64,000 bases of DNA from Mesomycoplasma ovipneumoniae (GCF_035918255.1 NZ_CP142136.1:62001-126000), one strand, 5' to 3'; counted from the stretch's first letter, positions 39,909-52,092 are shown. Program-made: numbers and translations. Notes: generated from the sequence alone by a model not told the origin.

Positions 39909-41393
39909 TTATACGTGGTTTTTGTCTGGTCATTTTTTCTTTTTTTCTTCTTCATATTTATCTAAATAATTGTTTTTTAAATCCTCAATTAGTTCAACAC
40001 GGCTAATGTTTTTATCAAAAACGATATCTTTATTTTTAGGAAAAGCCAAGATTTGGAAAGCCACTTTTTCAAAACTAGAATCAGGACTTATAGTAAAATT
40101 TAGTGTTAAATCTGTTTCAAAAATTGTTGTCAAAAAAATATTATTGTTTTCTGTTTTTCTAAGAACCAATTTTTCTCATTCCATGTTTTTTGGAAAATTA
40201 GTAGGAGCCGATATAGGGTTGGCAGGTCATTTTGAAGGTGGCCAGTAACCCATTCGCTCCCAAGTCTCGTAAATAAAAATATTATTATTTTTTAGGAATT
40301 CATCAAGTTTTTCTCGGTTTAGAAATTTTTGCTCGAAATCAGAAATTAGATCATTTTGGTCAATTTTTAATTTAGGATCTAATTTTGAAATTCGCTCAAT
40401 AATTGTTGTTTTAAATTCGTCAATATTTTTAATAATTGCATGTTTTTTTGGTAAAAAACTGTTAGATCAAGGATTAATTTTATTTGTAATTAAATCAAGA
40501 ATTTTTGGCTTTAAAGTTTTAATATTATTAATTCTTTGGCTAAAATGGATAATATCAAACATAAAAGAGGGCGATGAACCGCTAATCTCGTTTTTTGACA
40601 AATTGTACTTTTTTGCGAGTTTATTATAAATTTTTTTAGCTTCTGCTTCAATTAATATTTTCTTCTTTTCATAATCTATAATTTTATCATTATCACCAGC
40701 ATAAATTTTTTCATCAATATCCCTAAAGGTGATTGTTTTATTTTTAGGGTAGACTATAACATTAAAAAAAGGCGAATCATCAAAAACTACAGTGCGTTGA
40801 ACTAATTCTCCTTCTTTAACATAATCTGGTACAAATCTTGTGGCTATAATGTTTGAAGAACCATTTTCTTCAAAATAATAGTAGGTAACACGAGTTGGCC
40901 TTGAATATCTGACACGTTCGCGTATTATAATATTATTTTTTTCTAAGACTTTTTCAAGAAGTTCTCCTTTTAGAAATTTGTCTTCAAATTCTGTCTTGAG
41001 TTCAGAAGTATTCATTTTGGCAAAATTAGGATTATTTTTTATAATTTCTTCAGTTCTATCAACAATATTTTTTTGAAATTGTTCGAGGTTTTCAATTGTT
41101 ATTTTACTTTGTTCGCCAAGGAATAAAAATTTGTCTCGCTGCTTTTCGGGTTGATTATAAAACAGATTTAAGGCTGAAAAAGTTCCGTTTTTTGCATTAA
41201 ATTCTTCATAATGCTTTGCTAGTAAATTTAAAAAATAGTGAGAATTGTAATTTTGGGTATTGTTAATTCCGTCATCTTTGTTAAAAATTTGTTTATTAAT
41301 AAAAGTAATTAAATTTCCGCAGGAAGTTAAAAAAACCGCCGGAATTAAAAGGGTTGTTCCCAAAAATTTACTAAGAATTAGTTTATTTTTCAT
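39909..41393 (-). CDS. Lipoprotein, tandem paralogue 1
   Basis: This 494-residue surface lipoprotein has signal peptide LILSKFLGTTLLIPAVFLTSC with Cys at 25. The rest is hydrophilic and Lys/Asn/Glu-rich with no transmembrane part. Two internally similar stretches are visible (LEQFQKNIVDRTEEIIKNNP... about 103, and IDEFKTTIIERISKLDPKL about 330). Each is followed by FEDKFLKGELLEKVLEKNNI or FEQKFLNREKLDEFLKNNNI, an internal duplication. Function unknown. Neighbour is its copy at 41902. Confidence 0.85.
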
Positions 41394-41901
41394 TATTAAC
41401 CAAATAAGAAAGTGCTAATTTATCTTCAACAGAATTATCAAAAGTTACAGATTTAAATTTTTTGGCATAAAGCCCCCGATTAAAATTATTTATAAAAATT
41501 ATAACATGTTTTATGTTTTTAATTTAATTATATTCATTTTATTATCACTTTAATTTTTTTATTGAAAACCCGACTTCTACTTTTAAATAAATATTTTATC
41601 ATTATACTTTTATTAACAAATTATGACTAATAATCATGAGCATTATTTATTAATAATTTTCAATATTCTAAAAAATTTTAAAATTCTCACAATAAATTAT
41701 CGACCTTTTGCCATAAAAAAGAAAATAAAATTAAACCAAGCCCTTAAAAGTTACTTATCATATAAAAGCATAAGTTTTTATGTGAGGTAAATTATTCATC
41801 CAAATCTTTTAAAATGAACATGATAGAAAAAATTAACAAAAGTGGAGCAGTCAAAATCATAGAAAAAAATTATTTGTCTGATTTTTTCTACTAATTTAAA
41901 C
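41394..41901. other. Spacer between the paralogous lipoproteins
   Basis: About 500 AT-rich bases without a gene. The last about 35 (TTGTCTGATTTTTTCTACTA...) repeat the sequence just downstream of the first lipoprotein (near 39880), so the duplication unit included 3' flank. The stretch near 41395-41480 resembles 43393-43470, the upstream flank. Confidence 0.65.
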
Positions 41902-43392
41902 TTATACGTAGTTTTTTGCTATTTGTTTGTCTTTTTCTTCATACTTATCTAAATAATTGTTTTTTAAATCCTCGATTAGTTCAAGTTGACTAACGTTTTT
42001 ATCAAAAATGATATTTTTATTCTTAGGAAAAGCAAAGATTTGAAAGGCAACTTTCTCAAAACTAGATTCAGGGCTTCTAACAAAATTTAGTGTTAAATCC
42101 GTTTGAAAAATTGCTGTCAAAAAAATATTATTATTTTCTGTTTTTCTAAGAACCAATTTTTCTCTTTCAGTCCTTTTTGAAAAATTAGTAGGGGGCGATA
42201 TAGGGTGCAGAACACTTCCTCAAAATGGTTCATAACCAATTTGTTCTCAAGTTTCGTAAATAAAAATATTATTATTTTTTAGAAATTCATTAAGTTTTTC
42301 GCCTTTTAGAAATTTTTGCTCAAAATCAGAAATTAGATCATTTTGGTCAATTTTTAATTTAGGATCCAATTTTAAAATTCGGTCAATAATTGTTGTCTTA
42401 AATTCGTCAATATTTTTAATAATTTCATGTTTTTCTGGTAGAAAACTATTAGATCAAGGATTGATTTTATTTGTAATTAAATCAAGAATTTTTGGCTTTA
42501 AAGTTTTAATATTATTAATTTTTCGGCTAAAATTGATAATAATAGACATAAAAAAGGGTGAAGAAGTACTAATCTTGTTTTTTGACAAATTGTACTTTTT
42601 TGCGAGCTTATTATAAATTTTTCTAGCTTCTGTTTCAATTAATATTTTCCTTTTTTTCTGTTCTTTATAATCTATAATGTTATCATTATCGTCGGTGTAA
42701 ATTCCTTCGTCAATGTCCCTAAAGGTGATTGTTTTATTTTTAGGGTAGACTATAACATTAAAAAAAGGCGAATCTTTAAAAACTACATCGGGTTGTTCTA
42801 ATTCTCCTTCTATAACATAATCTGGTATAAATCTTGTGGCTATAATGTTTGAAGAACCATTTTCTTCAAAATAATAGTAGCTAACACGACTTGGCTTTCA
42901 ATATCTACCATGTTCGTTTATTATAATATTGTTTTTTTCTAAGACTTTTTCAAGAAGTTCTCCTTTTAGAAATTTGTCTTCAAATTCTGACTTGAGTTCA
43001 GAAGTATTAACATTTGCAAAATTAGGATTATTTTTTATAATTTCTTCAGTTCTATCAACAATATTTTTTTGAAATTGTTCTAAGTTTTCAATTATTAGAT
43101 CATCAGGTTCGCGAAAGAATCAAATGTTGTCCCGTTGTTTTTCGGGTTGATTATAAAACAGATTTAGGGCTGAAAAGGTACCGTTTTTTGTATTAAATTC
43201 TTCATAATGTTTTGCTAGTAAATTTAAAAAATAGTAAGAATTGTAATTTTCTGGATTGTTAATTCCGTCATCTATGTTAAAAATCTGTTTAGTAATAAAA
43301 GTAATTAAATTTCCACAGGAAGTTAAAAAAAATGCCGGAATTAAAAGGGTTGTTCCCAAAAATTTAGTAAGAATTAATTTATTTTTCATCAT
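41902..43392 (-). CDS. Lipoprotein, tandem paralogue 2
   Basis: 496 residues from ATG 43392, or 495 from the second ATG at 43389. By eye about 85% identical to the 39909 gene. Signal peptide ends FLTSC. Differences cluster in the middle and near WGSVLHPISPPT versus KWPANPISAPT. The C-terminus is changed (KDKQIAKNYV). The frame is open only with TGA as Trp. Surface copies like this allow recombination between loci. Confidence 0.85.
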
Positions 43393-43500
43393 TAACCAAA
43401 TAAGGAAGTGTTAATTTATCATCAACAGAATTACCAACAGTTACAGATTTAAATTTTTTGATATAAATTCGATAGTAGCTGATCTTTCTAATTTTTTTTT

Positions 43501-43660
43501 TTAGTTTCCAATAAAGTAAGTATTTTCACTAGCTTTTAACATATTTTTAAAATTAGGAGTGCCTGACCGATGCTTTTCAAAATAACCAATTTTGTTTTTG
43601 GTTAAATCACTATGATCTGCAAAAATTGCCAAAATAGATAAAATTGCTTGTTACCTTCAT
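43501..43660 (-). pseudogene. Frameshifted small gene
   Basis: On the minus strand AAGGAG, then ATGAAGGTAACAAGC begins a frame that dies after 16 codons. A one-base shift gives an open 50-codon frame: ILAIFADHSDLTKNKIGYF... to TYFIGN and TAA. Probably a broken gene of about 55 codons. No family recognised. It lies between the lipoprotein pair and lepB. Confidence 0.45.
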
Positions 43661-43843
43661 TAAATTCTCCTTATAATTTGTTCTTATATTTTTAACAAAT
43701 TATATCATGATCTTCAAAAACAAGAAAGTAAAAAATAAAAAAATATAATTTCACCATATTTTGTAAAAAAATTATATTTTTTTTATTTTAACAGATGCCT
43801 ATATTTATAAATTAATAAATTTATATAGAGAAAGAATTAACCC

Positions 43844-44347
43844 CTATAAAATTCCAATGACATCACGTAGATCAAAAAATCCAAAATCCCTGCTATCACT
43901 ACTGTTTTCCAAATTATCGCCAACAGCAAAAAATTTATTTTCTGGCACTACTCCATCGAACAAAAAAGTCGCGCTTTTGATAAAAGTTGCAACTTTTTTA
44001 TCATTTATGTAAATTTCATTTTCTTTAACAGTTATTTTATCGCCTGGCAGCCCCAAAATCCTTTTAATTAAAACTATTTCTTTGTAATTAAAAGCGACAA
44101 TATCGTTTCTTTTTGGTGATTTTACTCTATTAATAAAAATTTTTTGCCCGTGTTGAAGAGTTGGAAACATCGAGTTACCTTCAACATCAACTAACCTAAA
44201 AATAAAAGTAAAGAGAATAAAAACTGTTAGGGCAATTGAAAAGACTAAAGCTGACAAACCAAATAAAAGGTTTTTTTTATTAAAAAATTTTTTCTTTGGT
44301 TTAATAGTTACAAAATTATTTTTTTCCATAGTTGAATCATTTTTCAT
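43844..44347 (-). CDS. lepB: Signal peptidase I
   Basis: This 167-residue enzyme has one N-terminal transmembrane segment (about 28-50). The catalytic Ser59 is in VEGNSMFPTL, Lys95 in VLIKRILGLPGD, and the C-terminal box is VGDN...SSDSRDFG. All S26 boxes are present. It cuts signal peptides of exported proteins. Many mollicutes have no clear homologue, so its presence matters for the non-lipoprotein secreted proteins here. Confidence 0.92.
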   Translation of the reverse strand: MKNDSTMEKNNFVTIKPKKKFFNKKNLLFGLSALVFSIALTVFILFTFIFRLVDVEGNSMFPTLQHGQKIFINRVKSPKRNDIVAFNYKEIVLIKRILGLPGDKITVKENEIYINDKKVATFIKSATFLFDGVVPENKFFAVGDNLENSSDSRDFGFFDLRDVIGIL

Positions 44348-44401
44348 TTAAGTATTACACGAATAATTATATATATAGTTGCTTAGCTAAAATTTAATTT
44401 G

Positions 44402-45100
44402 TTAAAAAATATTCTTTAGCGACAAAATTTCGGCTTGAGACAGTTTGCGTTTTTCACCTGGTTTTAAATTTCCAAGTTCAATAGTTGCAAAACTTAGTCT
44501 TCGGAGCATAAGAACTTTTTTGGAAACAGAGATAAAAATTTTTTTAACATGATGGTTTGAGCCTTGCCAAACTTTGACAATATATGTCCGGGAAGCAACT
44601 TTTTGAATTTTTTGAACAGATTTTACATTATCTAAATAAATTTCATTGTTATTCAAAAAATTGATTTCCTCATCATTTAAATTAAAATCAGTTTTGACTA
44701 AATATGTTCTCTGAATTTTTGAGCTAGGATGAAGTAATTTATTGCTAGTTTCGCCATCATTTGTTACCAAAATTAGTCCGGTTGTTTCAAAATCCAGCCT
44801 GCCTACTGGAAACAAATAGGAATTTTTATCAAAAAATTCCATTATTGTCGGCCTATTTTGTGGATCAATTCGACTTGTAATATAATTTTTTGGTTTATTT
44901 AGTGCATATCAGACGATTTTTGGTTTTTTATTTATTTTTTGACCGTCAAACTCAACAACATCCAGGTCAGAAATTTTTTGCCCTATTTGTGCAAATTTGC
45001 CATTAATTTTTATTCGTTTTTCATTGATTAATATTTCGGCTTTTCGTCTGGAGGCAATTCCCATTTGCGATAAAAATTTATGAATTCTAACTGTTTTCAT
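44402..45100 (-). CDS. RsuA/RluB-family pseudouridine synthase
   Basis: 232 residues from ATG 45100. An N-terminal S4 domain (RIHKFLSQMGIASRRKAEIL) precedes the catalytic PVGRLDFETTGLILVTNDGE, where Asp is the nucleophile. C-terminal VKKIFISVSKKVLMLRRLSFATIELG follows the family's R.M motif. It isomerises uridine in rRNA, probably 23S rRNA. It overlaps the sufU end by 14 bases. TTG at 45109 is a weaker start. Confidence 0.9.
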
Positions 45101-45509
45101 GATTTTCAATTTGTTTTTGCAACAAAAACAAAGGTAGTTTAATACAAATTACTCGGTTTGGATGACTTTTAACCATAAAAAGTGCATTTAAATCTTCTAA
45201 AATTGGGATAATTTTTTGAGATTTAATCATTTCTTCATAATTTTCAAGCAAAATTTGCGCTTCACTTATGGTTTTATTAATTAAAATTTTTTCAAATAAA
45301 TAACAACTTGCGAGCAAAAGAGCGCAACCTGAAGCGCAAAATTGTATTTTTTTAATTTTTTTGCCGATAATTTCTAAGTCTAACTGAGCCCAATCATCAC
45401 AGTTATTATTCATTTCAGAGCTTGTTGACTTACAAATTCGTTGCTTTTCCTTGAATTTTTCATTAGCTTCGACAATAATATTTCGTCGAATAATAAAATC
45501 ATTATACAA
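45087..45509 (-). CDS. sufU: SufU-like Fe-S cluster scaffold/sulfur acceptor
   Basis: A 140-residue protein with the three cysteines of the SufU/IscU family: Cys37 in NNNCDDW (Asp39 beside it), Cys62 in ASGCALLLAS and Cys122 in SHPNRVICIKLP. It overlaps sufS by 8 bases, the usual SufS-SufU pairing in low-GC bacteria. It takes sulfur from SufS and passes it to Fe-S targets. No sufBCD genes are seen, so this is a minimal system as in other mycoplasmas. Confidence 0.88.
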   Translation of the reverse strand: MYNDFIIRRNIIVEANEKFKEKQRICKSTSSEMNNNCDDWAQLDLEIIGKKIKKIQFCASGCALLLASCYLFEKILINKTISEAQILLENYEEMIKSQKIIPILEDLNALFMVKSHPNRVICIKLPLFLLQKQIENHENS

Positions 45510-46647
45510 AATCTAAAAACCTCTTTTCTTCTAAGTTGGTAATCAAGTTGTCAATATCAGCAAAATCATTGTAAAAACCAAGCGAAACTCTGATGAAACT
45601 ATCATTTTTTAGCACTTTTTTTAGTAACGGAACACAAAAATTTCCGCTTCGCACATAAATATCGTTATTTCCTAGGTATGAAGCAACATCTTGAGCGCTA
45701 AAACCTTTAATATTGAAAATTATAATATGGTCGCCTTTTTTAGAAAAAATTTCAATATCATCAATTTTTTCTAATTTTTCATATAAATAATTGGCCAAAA
45801 TTTTAATTTTTTTATAAATTGTTTCAATCCCAATTTTATTTATAAAATCAATAGCGGCATTTAAGCCCCAAATTGCAGCAAAATTTAGTGTCCCTGCTTC
45901 AAATTTGCGATAATCATTATAAAAAAACAAATTTTTGTTGTCAAATTTTCTAATTATTCCCCCTCCAAATTTTACAGGTTCTAGTTCTTCCAACAAATAA
46001 TTTTTTATTGCAAGTACACCTAATCCAGTTGGCCCGTAAAATTTATTAGAACTAAAAGCCAATGCGTGACAAAATTTCATACTAACTTTTTGAAAGTTTA
46101 TTGATTGTGTTGCATCATTTATTACAAAAGCGCCGTTTTTTAAAGCTTTTTCTCAAATTTTAGCTAAATCTAGATCAACTAAAATTGAATTATTTGCCTG
46201 ACTTAAAGCAATAACACCTGTTTTTGGTGAAATTTTGTCAATTATTTTTGTGCTATAAACAATTTTTGCGCCCACCTTTTGAGCAATTTTGACTCAAACA
46301 AGTAAATTTGAAGAATGATTTAAAGGTGACAACAAAATTTCATCTCCCTTTCTTATGAATTTTTTAATCATGTTGGCAAAAAGATTTATCGATTCTGTTG
46401 TTCCAGAAGTGAAAATAATTTCATCGGGAAGACCATCAATTAATTTTGCAATTTTTTCACGAGTTTGATTTAAAATCTGTAAATTTTCAAAGGCGATTTT
46501 TGAATTTGATGAATGGGTATTAACAGCACAATTTGTGTAAAAATGGTTAATTTTTTCAATTACAGATATTGGTTTTTGCGTCATTGCTGCAGAATCTAAA
46601 TAAGTTACCTTATTTAAAAAAGGGAAAAACTGTTTATAATTAGTCAT
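45502..46647 (-). CDS. sufS: Cysteine desulfurase (SufS type)
   Basis: This 381-residue PLP enzyme starts VTYLDSAAMTQKP and has TSGTTESINL, NHSSNLLVW, NDATQSINFQK with the PLP-binding Asp, SSNKFYGPTGLG with Lys202 as Schiff base, and VRSGNFC with the persulfide Cys338. TGA codons encode Trp. It removes sulfur from cysteine for SufU. It overlaps tlyA by 8 bases and sufU by 8, so one transcript is likely. Confidence 0.93.
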
Positions 46648-47353
46648 TTTTCTTGATAAAATGCAAAAAATACTCTATATTTTTTGATTTTAGTCCTTTA
46701 ATTGGTGATTTAGTCGAATTAACAAAATCAAAGTCGTTTTTAGCAAATTCAACCAGTCTGTTAATTAAAAACTCATGAAATTCAGGCGAAACATAACCGC
46801 CTTTTTGGACATATTTTGAGCTAGCCTCAAATTGAGGTTTAAATAAAGCAATAAAACTTTGCCCTTTTTTTAGCAAATTTTTTACAACACTAACAACAAT
46901 TTTAAGACTAATAAAGGAAACATCGCAAACAATTATGTCGATTTTTTCATCAAAAAAATCGCTTGTAACATATTTAATGTTGGTTTTTTCTTTTACTGAA
47001 ACTCTAGGATCAATTCTTAAAGAATAATCTAATTGATTCAAACCTGAATCAAGAGCATAAACCTTTTTTGCGCCTTTTTCAAGGCAAATTTGTGTAAAAC
47101 CACCTTTAGAAGACCCAATGTCTAGAACAATTTTGTCATTAAAATCAAGTCCAAATTTTTCATAAGCTCAAAGCAGTTTTAAGGCGCCGCGGGAGACATA
47201 TTTTTCTTTTATTTCAACTGTCACTTGGTCTAAATCTTTAATTTTATATGCTGGCAGAAGGCATATTTTATTATTGACTTTTACATGACCAGTTTTAATT
47301 AATGATTCGGCTTTTTCAAAACCCATGCTTAGAATTTTACTAAGTAGGTTCAT
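46640..47353 (-). CDS. tlyA: TlyA-family rRNA methyltransferase (hemolysin A type)
   Basis: This 237-residue protein has an N-terminal S4 RNA-binding domain (GFEKAESLIKTGHVKVNNK) followed by YVSRGALKLL, then a SAM-binding fold with VLDIGSSKGGFTQICLEKG and the Asp of YALDSG. The FKPQFEAS catalytic-type motif follows. Homologues 2'-O-methylate rRNA. The hemolysin name is historical. It is in the minus-strand series sufU-sufS-tlyA, overlapping sufS. Confidence 0.88.
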
Positions 47354-47815
47354 TTATTTTCATCTCCTTAAAATTTCAATGATTTTGATATTAAAATTTG
47401 GATCACTTTTTATTCATTCAAGCGATAAATTGTTAAAAGCGTCTCTTCGACGGTCTTCAAAGTCGAATAATTTTTGTCTGAATTTAAATCTTTGTAGGTA
47501 AATTTGTCAACTATAAAACAAAAAAATTGCTAAATTTTTATGAATTCTTAGGTTGCTGAGTAAATTTAAGTTTAAAAACTGCTTCATGCATGAAATTCAA
47601 TTTTCAACTTTGTAAATATTATTAATTAATCTTAAATCAAGTTGAGCACATTGTTGATTTGAAACACTAATTTCTAAAATTTTTGAAAGGTTATAAAATA
47701 AAAATTTAAATTTTTTTCCTAGTATTTTTTTATATTTTCAAAATTTAACCTCAATTTTGATATGATTTTTTATTTCATGCTTATTTTTGAGGTCTAAGAA
47801 GATTCTTGTTTTCAT
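47354..47815 (-). CDS. Hypothetical protein after nusB
   Basis: 153 residues, with four TGA Trp codons. Start ATG 47815 lies inside the nusB end (overlap 35 bases), and its stop abuts tlyA. The chain is basic and aromatic (FWKYKKILGKKFKFLFYN near residue 25, RFKFRQKLFDFEDRRRD near 110) and contains no clear signal or membrane helix. Conserved gene order suggests it is real, but no family is recognised. Confidence 0.65.
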
Positions 47816-48575
47816 AATAATTGTATACTTTTTGCAAAACAGCATTTACAAAGCTAAATTCATCGCCACCTTCAATGCTAAAAATTTTAGTGATTTCAAT
47901 AGCCTCATTAAAAATAATTCGGCGAGGTTGGAAAAATAATTCAGCAGCTCCCAAAAGCAAAATTGATCGAATTAATGGCAATATTCTATCTCAACTTCAA
48001 TTAGATTTTAACTGTAAAGTAATAACTTTTTTCAAAAAAACATAATTTTTCTTGACAAAAGTAAGAATTTTTAACTGATCAAAAGTCACTTCAAAATATT
48101 TATTTTTTATTTCATCAATGTCGATATTTTTATCAAAAAGTTGTGAGCCATAAATAATTGAAATATTAGCCATTCTTTTGATTCGTTGTTTGGATAGACT
48201 TTGAAACTCAAGACACTGATTTTCATCGAGGACTTCAGAGTTCTTAAGATGCTTATTTTGGTAATTTATTGATTGACTATTTGAGCAAAAAGCTCGATTT
48301 TCATAGGTTATTTTCGTTAAATTACTGTTATGTTGACAACTTTGGGATCTCAAGTTGCCTGAGTTTTTTAGGCCGTCTTGAGTTTCATTTTGGCTTGAAT
48401 TACCAAGTAAATTTTTAGTAATATTACAGTCGAGCGAACTTACAAAAAGAGAGCGTTGCTTTTGTAAAACTTGTGCAAATTCCTTTGCTTCTTGATCAAA
48501 ATAAGGATGAGTATTTTTTTTCTTATTCCTATATTTTTGATTTTTTGGTGAATATTTTTTGTTTAAATGATTCAT
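47781..48575 (-). CDS. nusB: NusB antitermination protein with unusual N-terminal extension
   Basis: 264 residues. The C-terminal half (about 130-264) is NusB: RIKRMANISIIYGSQLFD, then IRSILLLGAAELFF, NEAIEITKIF and EFSFVNAVLQKVY. Normal NusB is about 130-150 residues. The first ~130 residues are Asn/Gln/Ser/Lys-rich with low complexity (NSSQNETQDGLKNSGN). NusB with NusE supports antitermination on rRNA operons. The extension is open in frame with no internal stop and starts at MNHLNKKYSPKN. Confidence 0.85.
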
Positions 48576-48780
48576 TTTATTTCACTTTTTTTGCTTTTGC
48601 TGGCTAGATAATTGAGCTTAAATCTGACTAATTATAAAAAAATAATAAATTATACTTTAAATTTAATAAAATTTTATCATTTTTCAATATATTAAAAAGA
48701 ACTTATAACAAATTATTTAGCCCTTTTATTGGAAAAATTCTGAAGTTAAAATATTTTAAAATAGTAAGTTCAGGGAATAA

Positions 48781-49977
48781 TTATTCTAAAGAGTCAAAAA
48801 TATCTTCACCTATTTCTGCTAGCTCAACTTGAAAATTTCTGGCAATTATGTTTCCGATAGTTGCAAGTGAATCAACAGGATTTTTTAATTTTTTTGACTT
48901 TGATGTGAATTTTTTTGAAAAAATTGTTAGTGGTAGTGCCTCGCGTGTGTGATTTGTGCCAGGAAAACAAGGGTCATTTCCGTGATCAGAAGAAACAATT
49001 AATAAGTCATCATCTTTTAAAGTATTTACTAATTTTGCTAGTTTAATGTCAAAATTATTTAAATTTTGACAATATCCCATAATATCACGACGGTGACCAT
49101 AACTTGAGTCAAATTCAACCAAATTCACAAAAATAAATTGATTTTTTGTGGATTTGGAGGCAATATCAATTGCGATATCCATATTGTTTTCATCACTGTC
49201 AGGCCCAAAAATTGTATCAAGCCCCTGTTTTGAAAAAATATCACCAATTTTACCGATTCCTATTGTTTCAATTCCTTTTTGTTGTAATCTATCAAGAATT
49301 GATTTTGGCGGTGTATTTGCATAGTCGTGTCTATTAAAAGTTCGTGTAAATTTTCCGTTTTGGCCAATATAAGGGCGAGCAATAACGCGAGCAACGTTTC
49401 ATTCTGGCTTTGAAGAACAAATTTTTCTTGCAGCTTTTGCATAGCGATATAGATTTTCAAGTCCTAATTTTTCTTCATGACCACAAATTTGTAGAGTGGA
49501 ATCAGGTGAGGTATACACAATTATTTTACCCTCATCGATAGATTGTTGTCCTAATTCTGACAAAATCACAGTTCCACTAATTGATTTATTGCCAATAATT
49601 TGTCGATTATCAAAGGCTTTTTCGAGTTCTTTTATTAGTTCATTAGGAAAACCCTGATCAAAATTTGGGTTAGGCTTAAGAGTTTCAATTCCCATCATTT
49701 CTCAATGACCCGCTAGTGTGTCTTTAGCTTTTGATTTTACGATAATTTTTGAAACATAAGCAAGTGGTTCTTTATTTATTTTGCCACTATTTTCAATTTT
49801 AGCCACATTAGAAATTCCCATTTTTTTTCAAAAAGGAATTTTTAATTCACCAGTTTTTGAAACACAATATAAAGTATTTGCGCCCGAATCGCCAAATGAG
49901 TCTTGAAAACCATCATCACCAATTCCAAGCGAGTCGGTTACTATTAAGAAAATGCGATTAAATTTGTATTGTTCCAT
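48781..49977 (-). CDS. deoB: Phosphopentomutase
   Basis: This 398-residue member of the alkaline-phosphatase superfamily starts FNRIFLIVTDSLGIG. It has AGHWEMMG, TRTFNRHDYANTPP (DeoB hallmark), SDHGNDPCFPGTNHTRE and metal-binding Asp/His residues. It converts ribose-1-P to ribose-5-P, letting nucleosides feed the pentose pool, in line with cdd nearby. It is divergent from the C39 transporter across about 75 bases. Confidence 0.93.
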
Positions 49978-50052
49978 AATTTTTTGTTAGTTTTTCCTAA
50001 ATTTTTTTATTTTTTAATATTTTAATAAATTTTACAACAATTAGAGCAGAAG

Positions 50053-52092
50053 ATGAAAGTATTTTTGCAAAAGGATTTAAAAGATTGTGGATTGGCGGTT
50101 CTTCAATCAATTTATCATTTTTTCTATGATAAAAAAATATCAATAAACTCTTTAAAAACAAAAGCTTTTTATTCAAATGACGGGATAAACATCGCTAATT
50201 TAGAGCGATTAGCAAAGGAATTTGGAATTATTCTTGAATCTTACGGGGGTCCTTATGAGAATTTAAAAACCTTAGAGATCGTAAAACCAACAATTATTCT
50301 AATTAAAACTGGCGATTTAAATCATTATGTTTTATTAACAAAAGTAAAAAAATCAAAATTTGAAATTATCGATCCCTTAAAAGGAAAAATAAAAATTAAA
50401 GCTGAAACAATGGCAAAAATTTTCCAAAATGTTGTAATTTTTGCCCAAAAAGATCCTGAGTATAAAAGATCAAAAGTAAAAGATAAATCATGGAATAATT
50501 GGTGGTTTTTCCTTGAGTCAAAAAGTAATTGGTATCTTATTTTTTTATTTTTTATAACTGCAGTTAGTAATTTTTTATCTTCATTATTCATGAAAACAAT
50601 TATTGACAAGGTTTTGCCACAACAAGACATTGGCCTTGTTATAAAAGTGAGTATTTTCTTTGCTTGGATTGTAATTTGGCGAATTTTACAGGATATTATT
50701 AAAAAAATATATATCCATAAAATTGAGCTAAAAATCGAAAAAGATATTTTTGACCGTTTTTTTAATGCGCTAAAAACAGGTAAAAATTTTCAACTTTTAA
50801 AATTAGACAATCATGATTATATTAGGAGAATTAATTTAATTCCAAGTTTTGCGGCTTTTTCGGCCAGTTTTTATTACCATATTTTTAATGAAGTTATTAC
50901 TTTTTTAATTTCATTTTTTATATTGTTGTGGATAGATATTAAAATTTTGGGCTTAATTATTGGAATAGGCATAATTTACCTTTTTATTAGCATAATTGTG
51001 CGAAAAAGTATTTCAAAAAATCACCAATTTTTAATGGAAGATCAACTAAATAGTTTGACAAGCACAAATGACATGATTTTTTCGCTTGAAAATTTAAAGC
51101 GCGATGATGTTTATAAAAATTTAAAACATCAATTCGATGAAAAATATTACCGTTATAAAAAGACAGAATTCAATATTTGGAAAAAAGAAAGTTATTTATC
51201 AAGTTTTAATAATTTTCTTTTTTCAATAGCGCCGATTTTAATTGTAGTTATTTCCTCTTTTTGAATTTTTGATAAAAAATTATCAATTGGTGAATTACTG
51301 CTTTTTTTAAGTTTTTTTAGTTTTTTTATTAATCCGCTTTCTTCATTTGTTAATATAGTCACCAACTTGCCAATTTTTTTAAAGGAATTTGAGCTTTTAA
51401 ATTTTGTACTCAATATTGAAAAAGAGACAACCGGCAAATATCACCAAAAAATTTCAGATATAAAATTAAAAGATTTAAGCGTGAGTTATTATAAAAATAA
51501 GACGCTTTTTTATATTGAAAAAATGCAAATAAAAGAAAATTTGCACATAATTGGAAAAAATGGAAGCGGAAAGTCTACATTTTTACGACTTTTAAACCAG
51601 GAAATTGTTTATAACGGTGATTTTTTAATTAATAATCTTGATTTAAAATATTATGACCAAAACGAGTTGCGCAAGAGAATTTGTTACATAAAATCGCAAA
51701 ATTATTTCCCTAACATTAGTGTTCTTTCCTTTATAACAAATGAAAATCCTGAAAAAATTCAGAATTTGATTAATAATTTTCAACGATTTGACATTCAAGA
51801 AATGCTTTATGAATGGCAAATTTCCCTTGATTCAAAATTTGTTAACAATGGCTCAAATTTTTCAAGTGGGCAAAAGCAAATAATCGCAATTTTGCAACTT
51901 TTAACTAAAGATTTCGACTTAATTTTATTAGATGAGGCTTTTGAAAATATCGATGAAAAAAATTTCGAATTTTTAAAGAAAGTAATTTCCAATTACCAAA
52001 AAAATGCAATGTTTATCGAGATCTCTCATTCAAAAAGATATGTAATTGAACAAGGAGAAACTTTTGACATCAAAGATATATCAAAACAATAA
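50053..52092 (+). CDS. Peptidase-C39 ABC exporter (bacteriocin-type)
   Basis: This 679-residue protein is continuous with TGA as Trp. The N-terminal C39 peptidase has Gln6, Cys12 in KDCGLAVLQ, His91 in DLNHYVLL and Asp107 in IIDPLKG, all four key residues. The membrane domain spans about 150-430. The ATPase domain has Walker A GKNGSGKST (about 501-509), signature SSGQKQ and LILLDEAF. Such proteins cut Gly-Gly leaders and export the peptide. Candidate substrate lies at 26856. The next gene overlaps its end. Confidence 0.9.
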
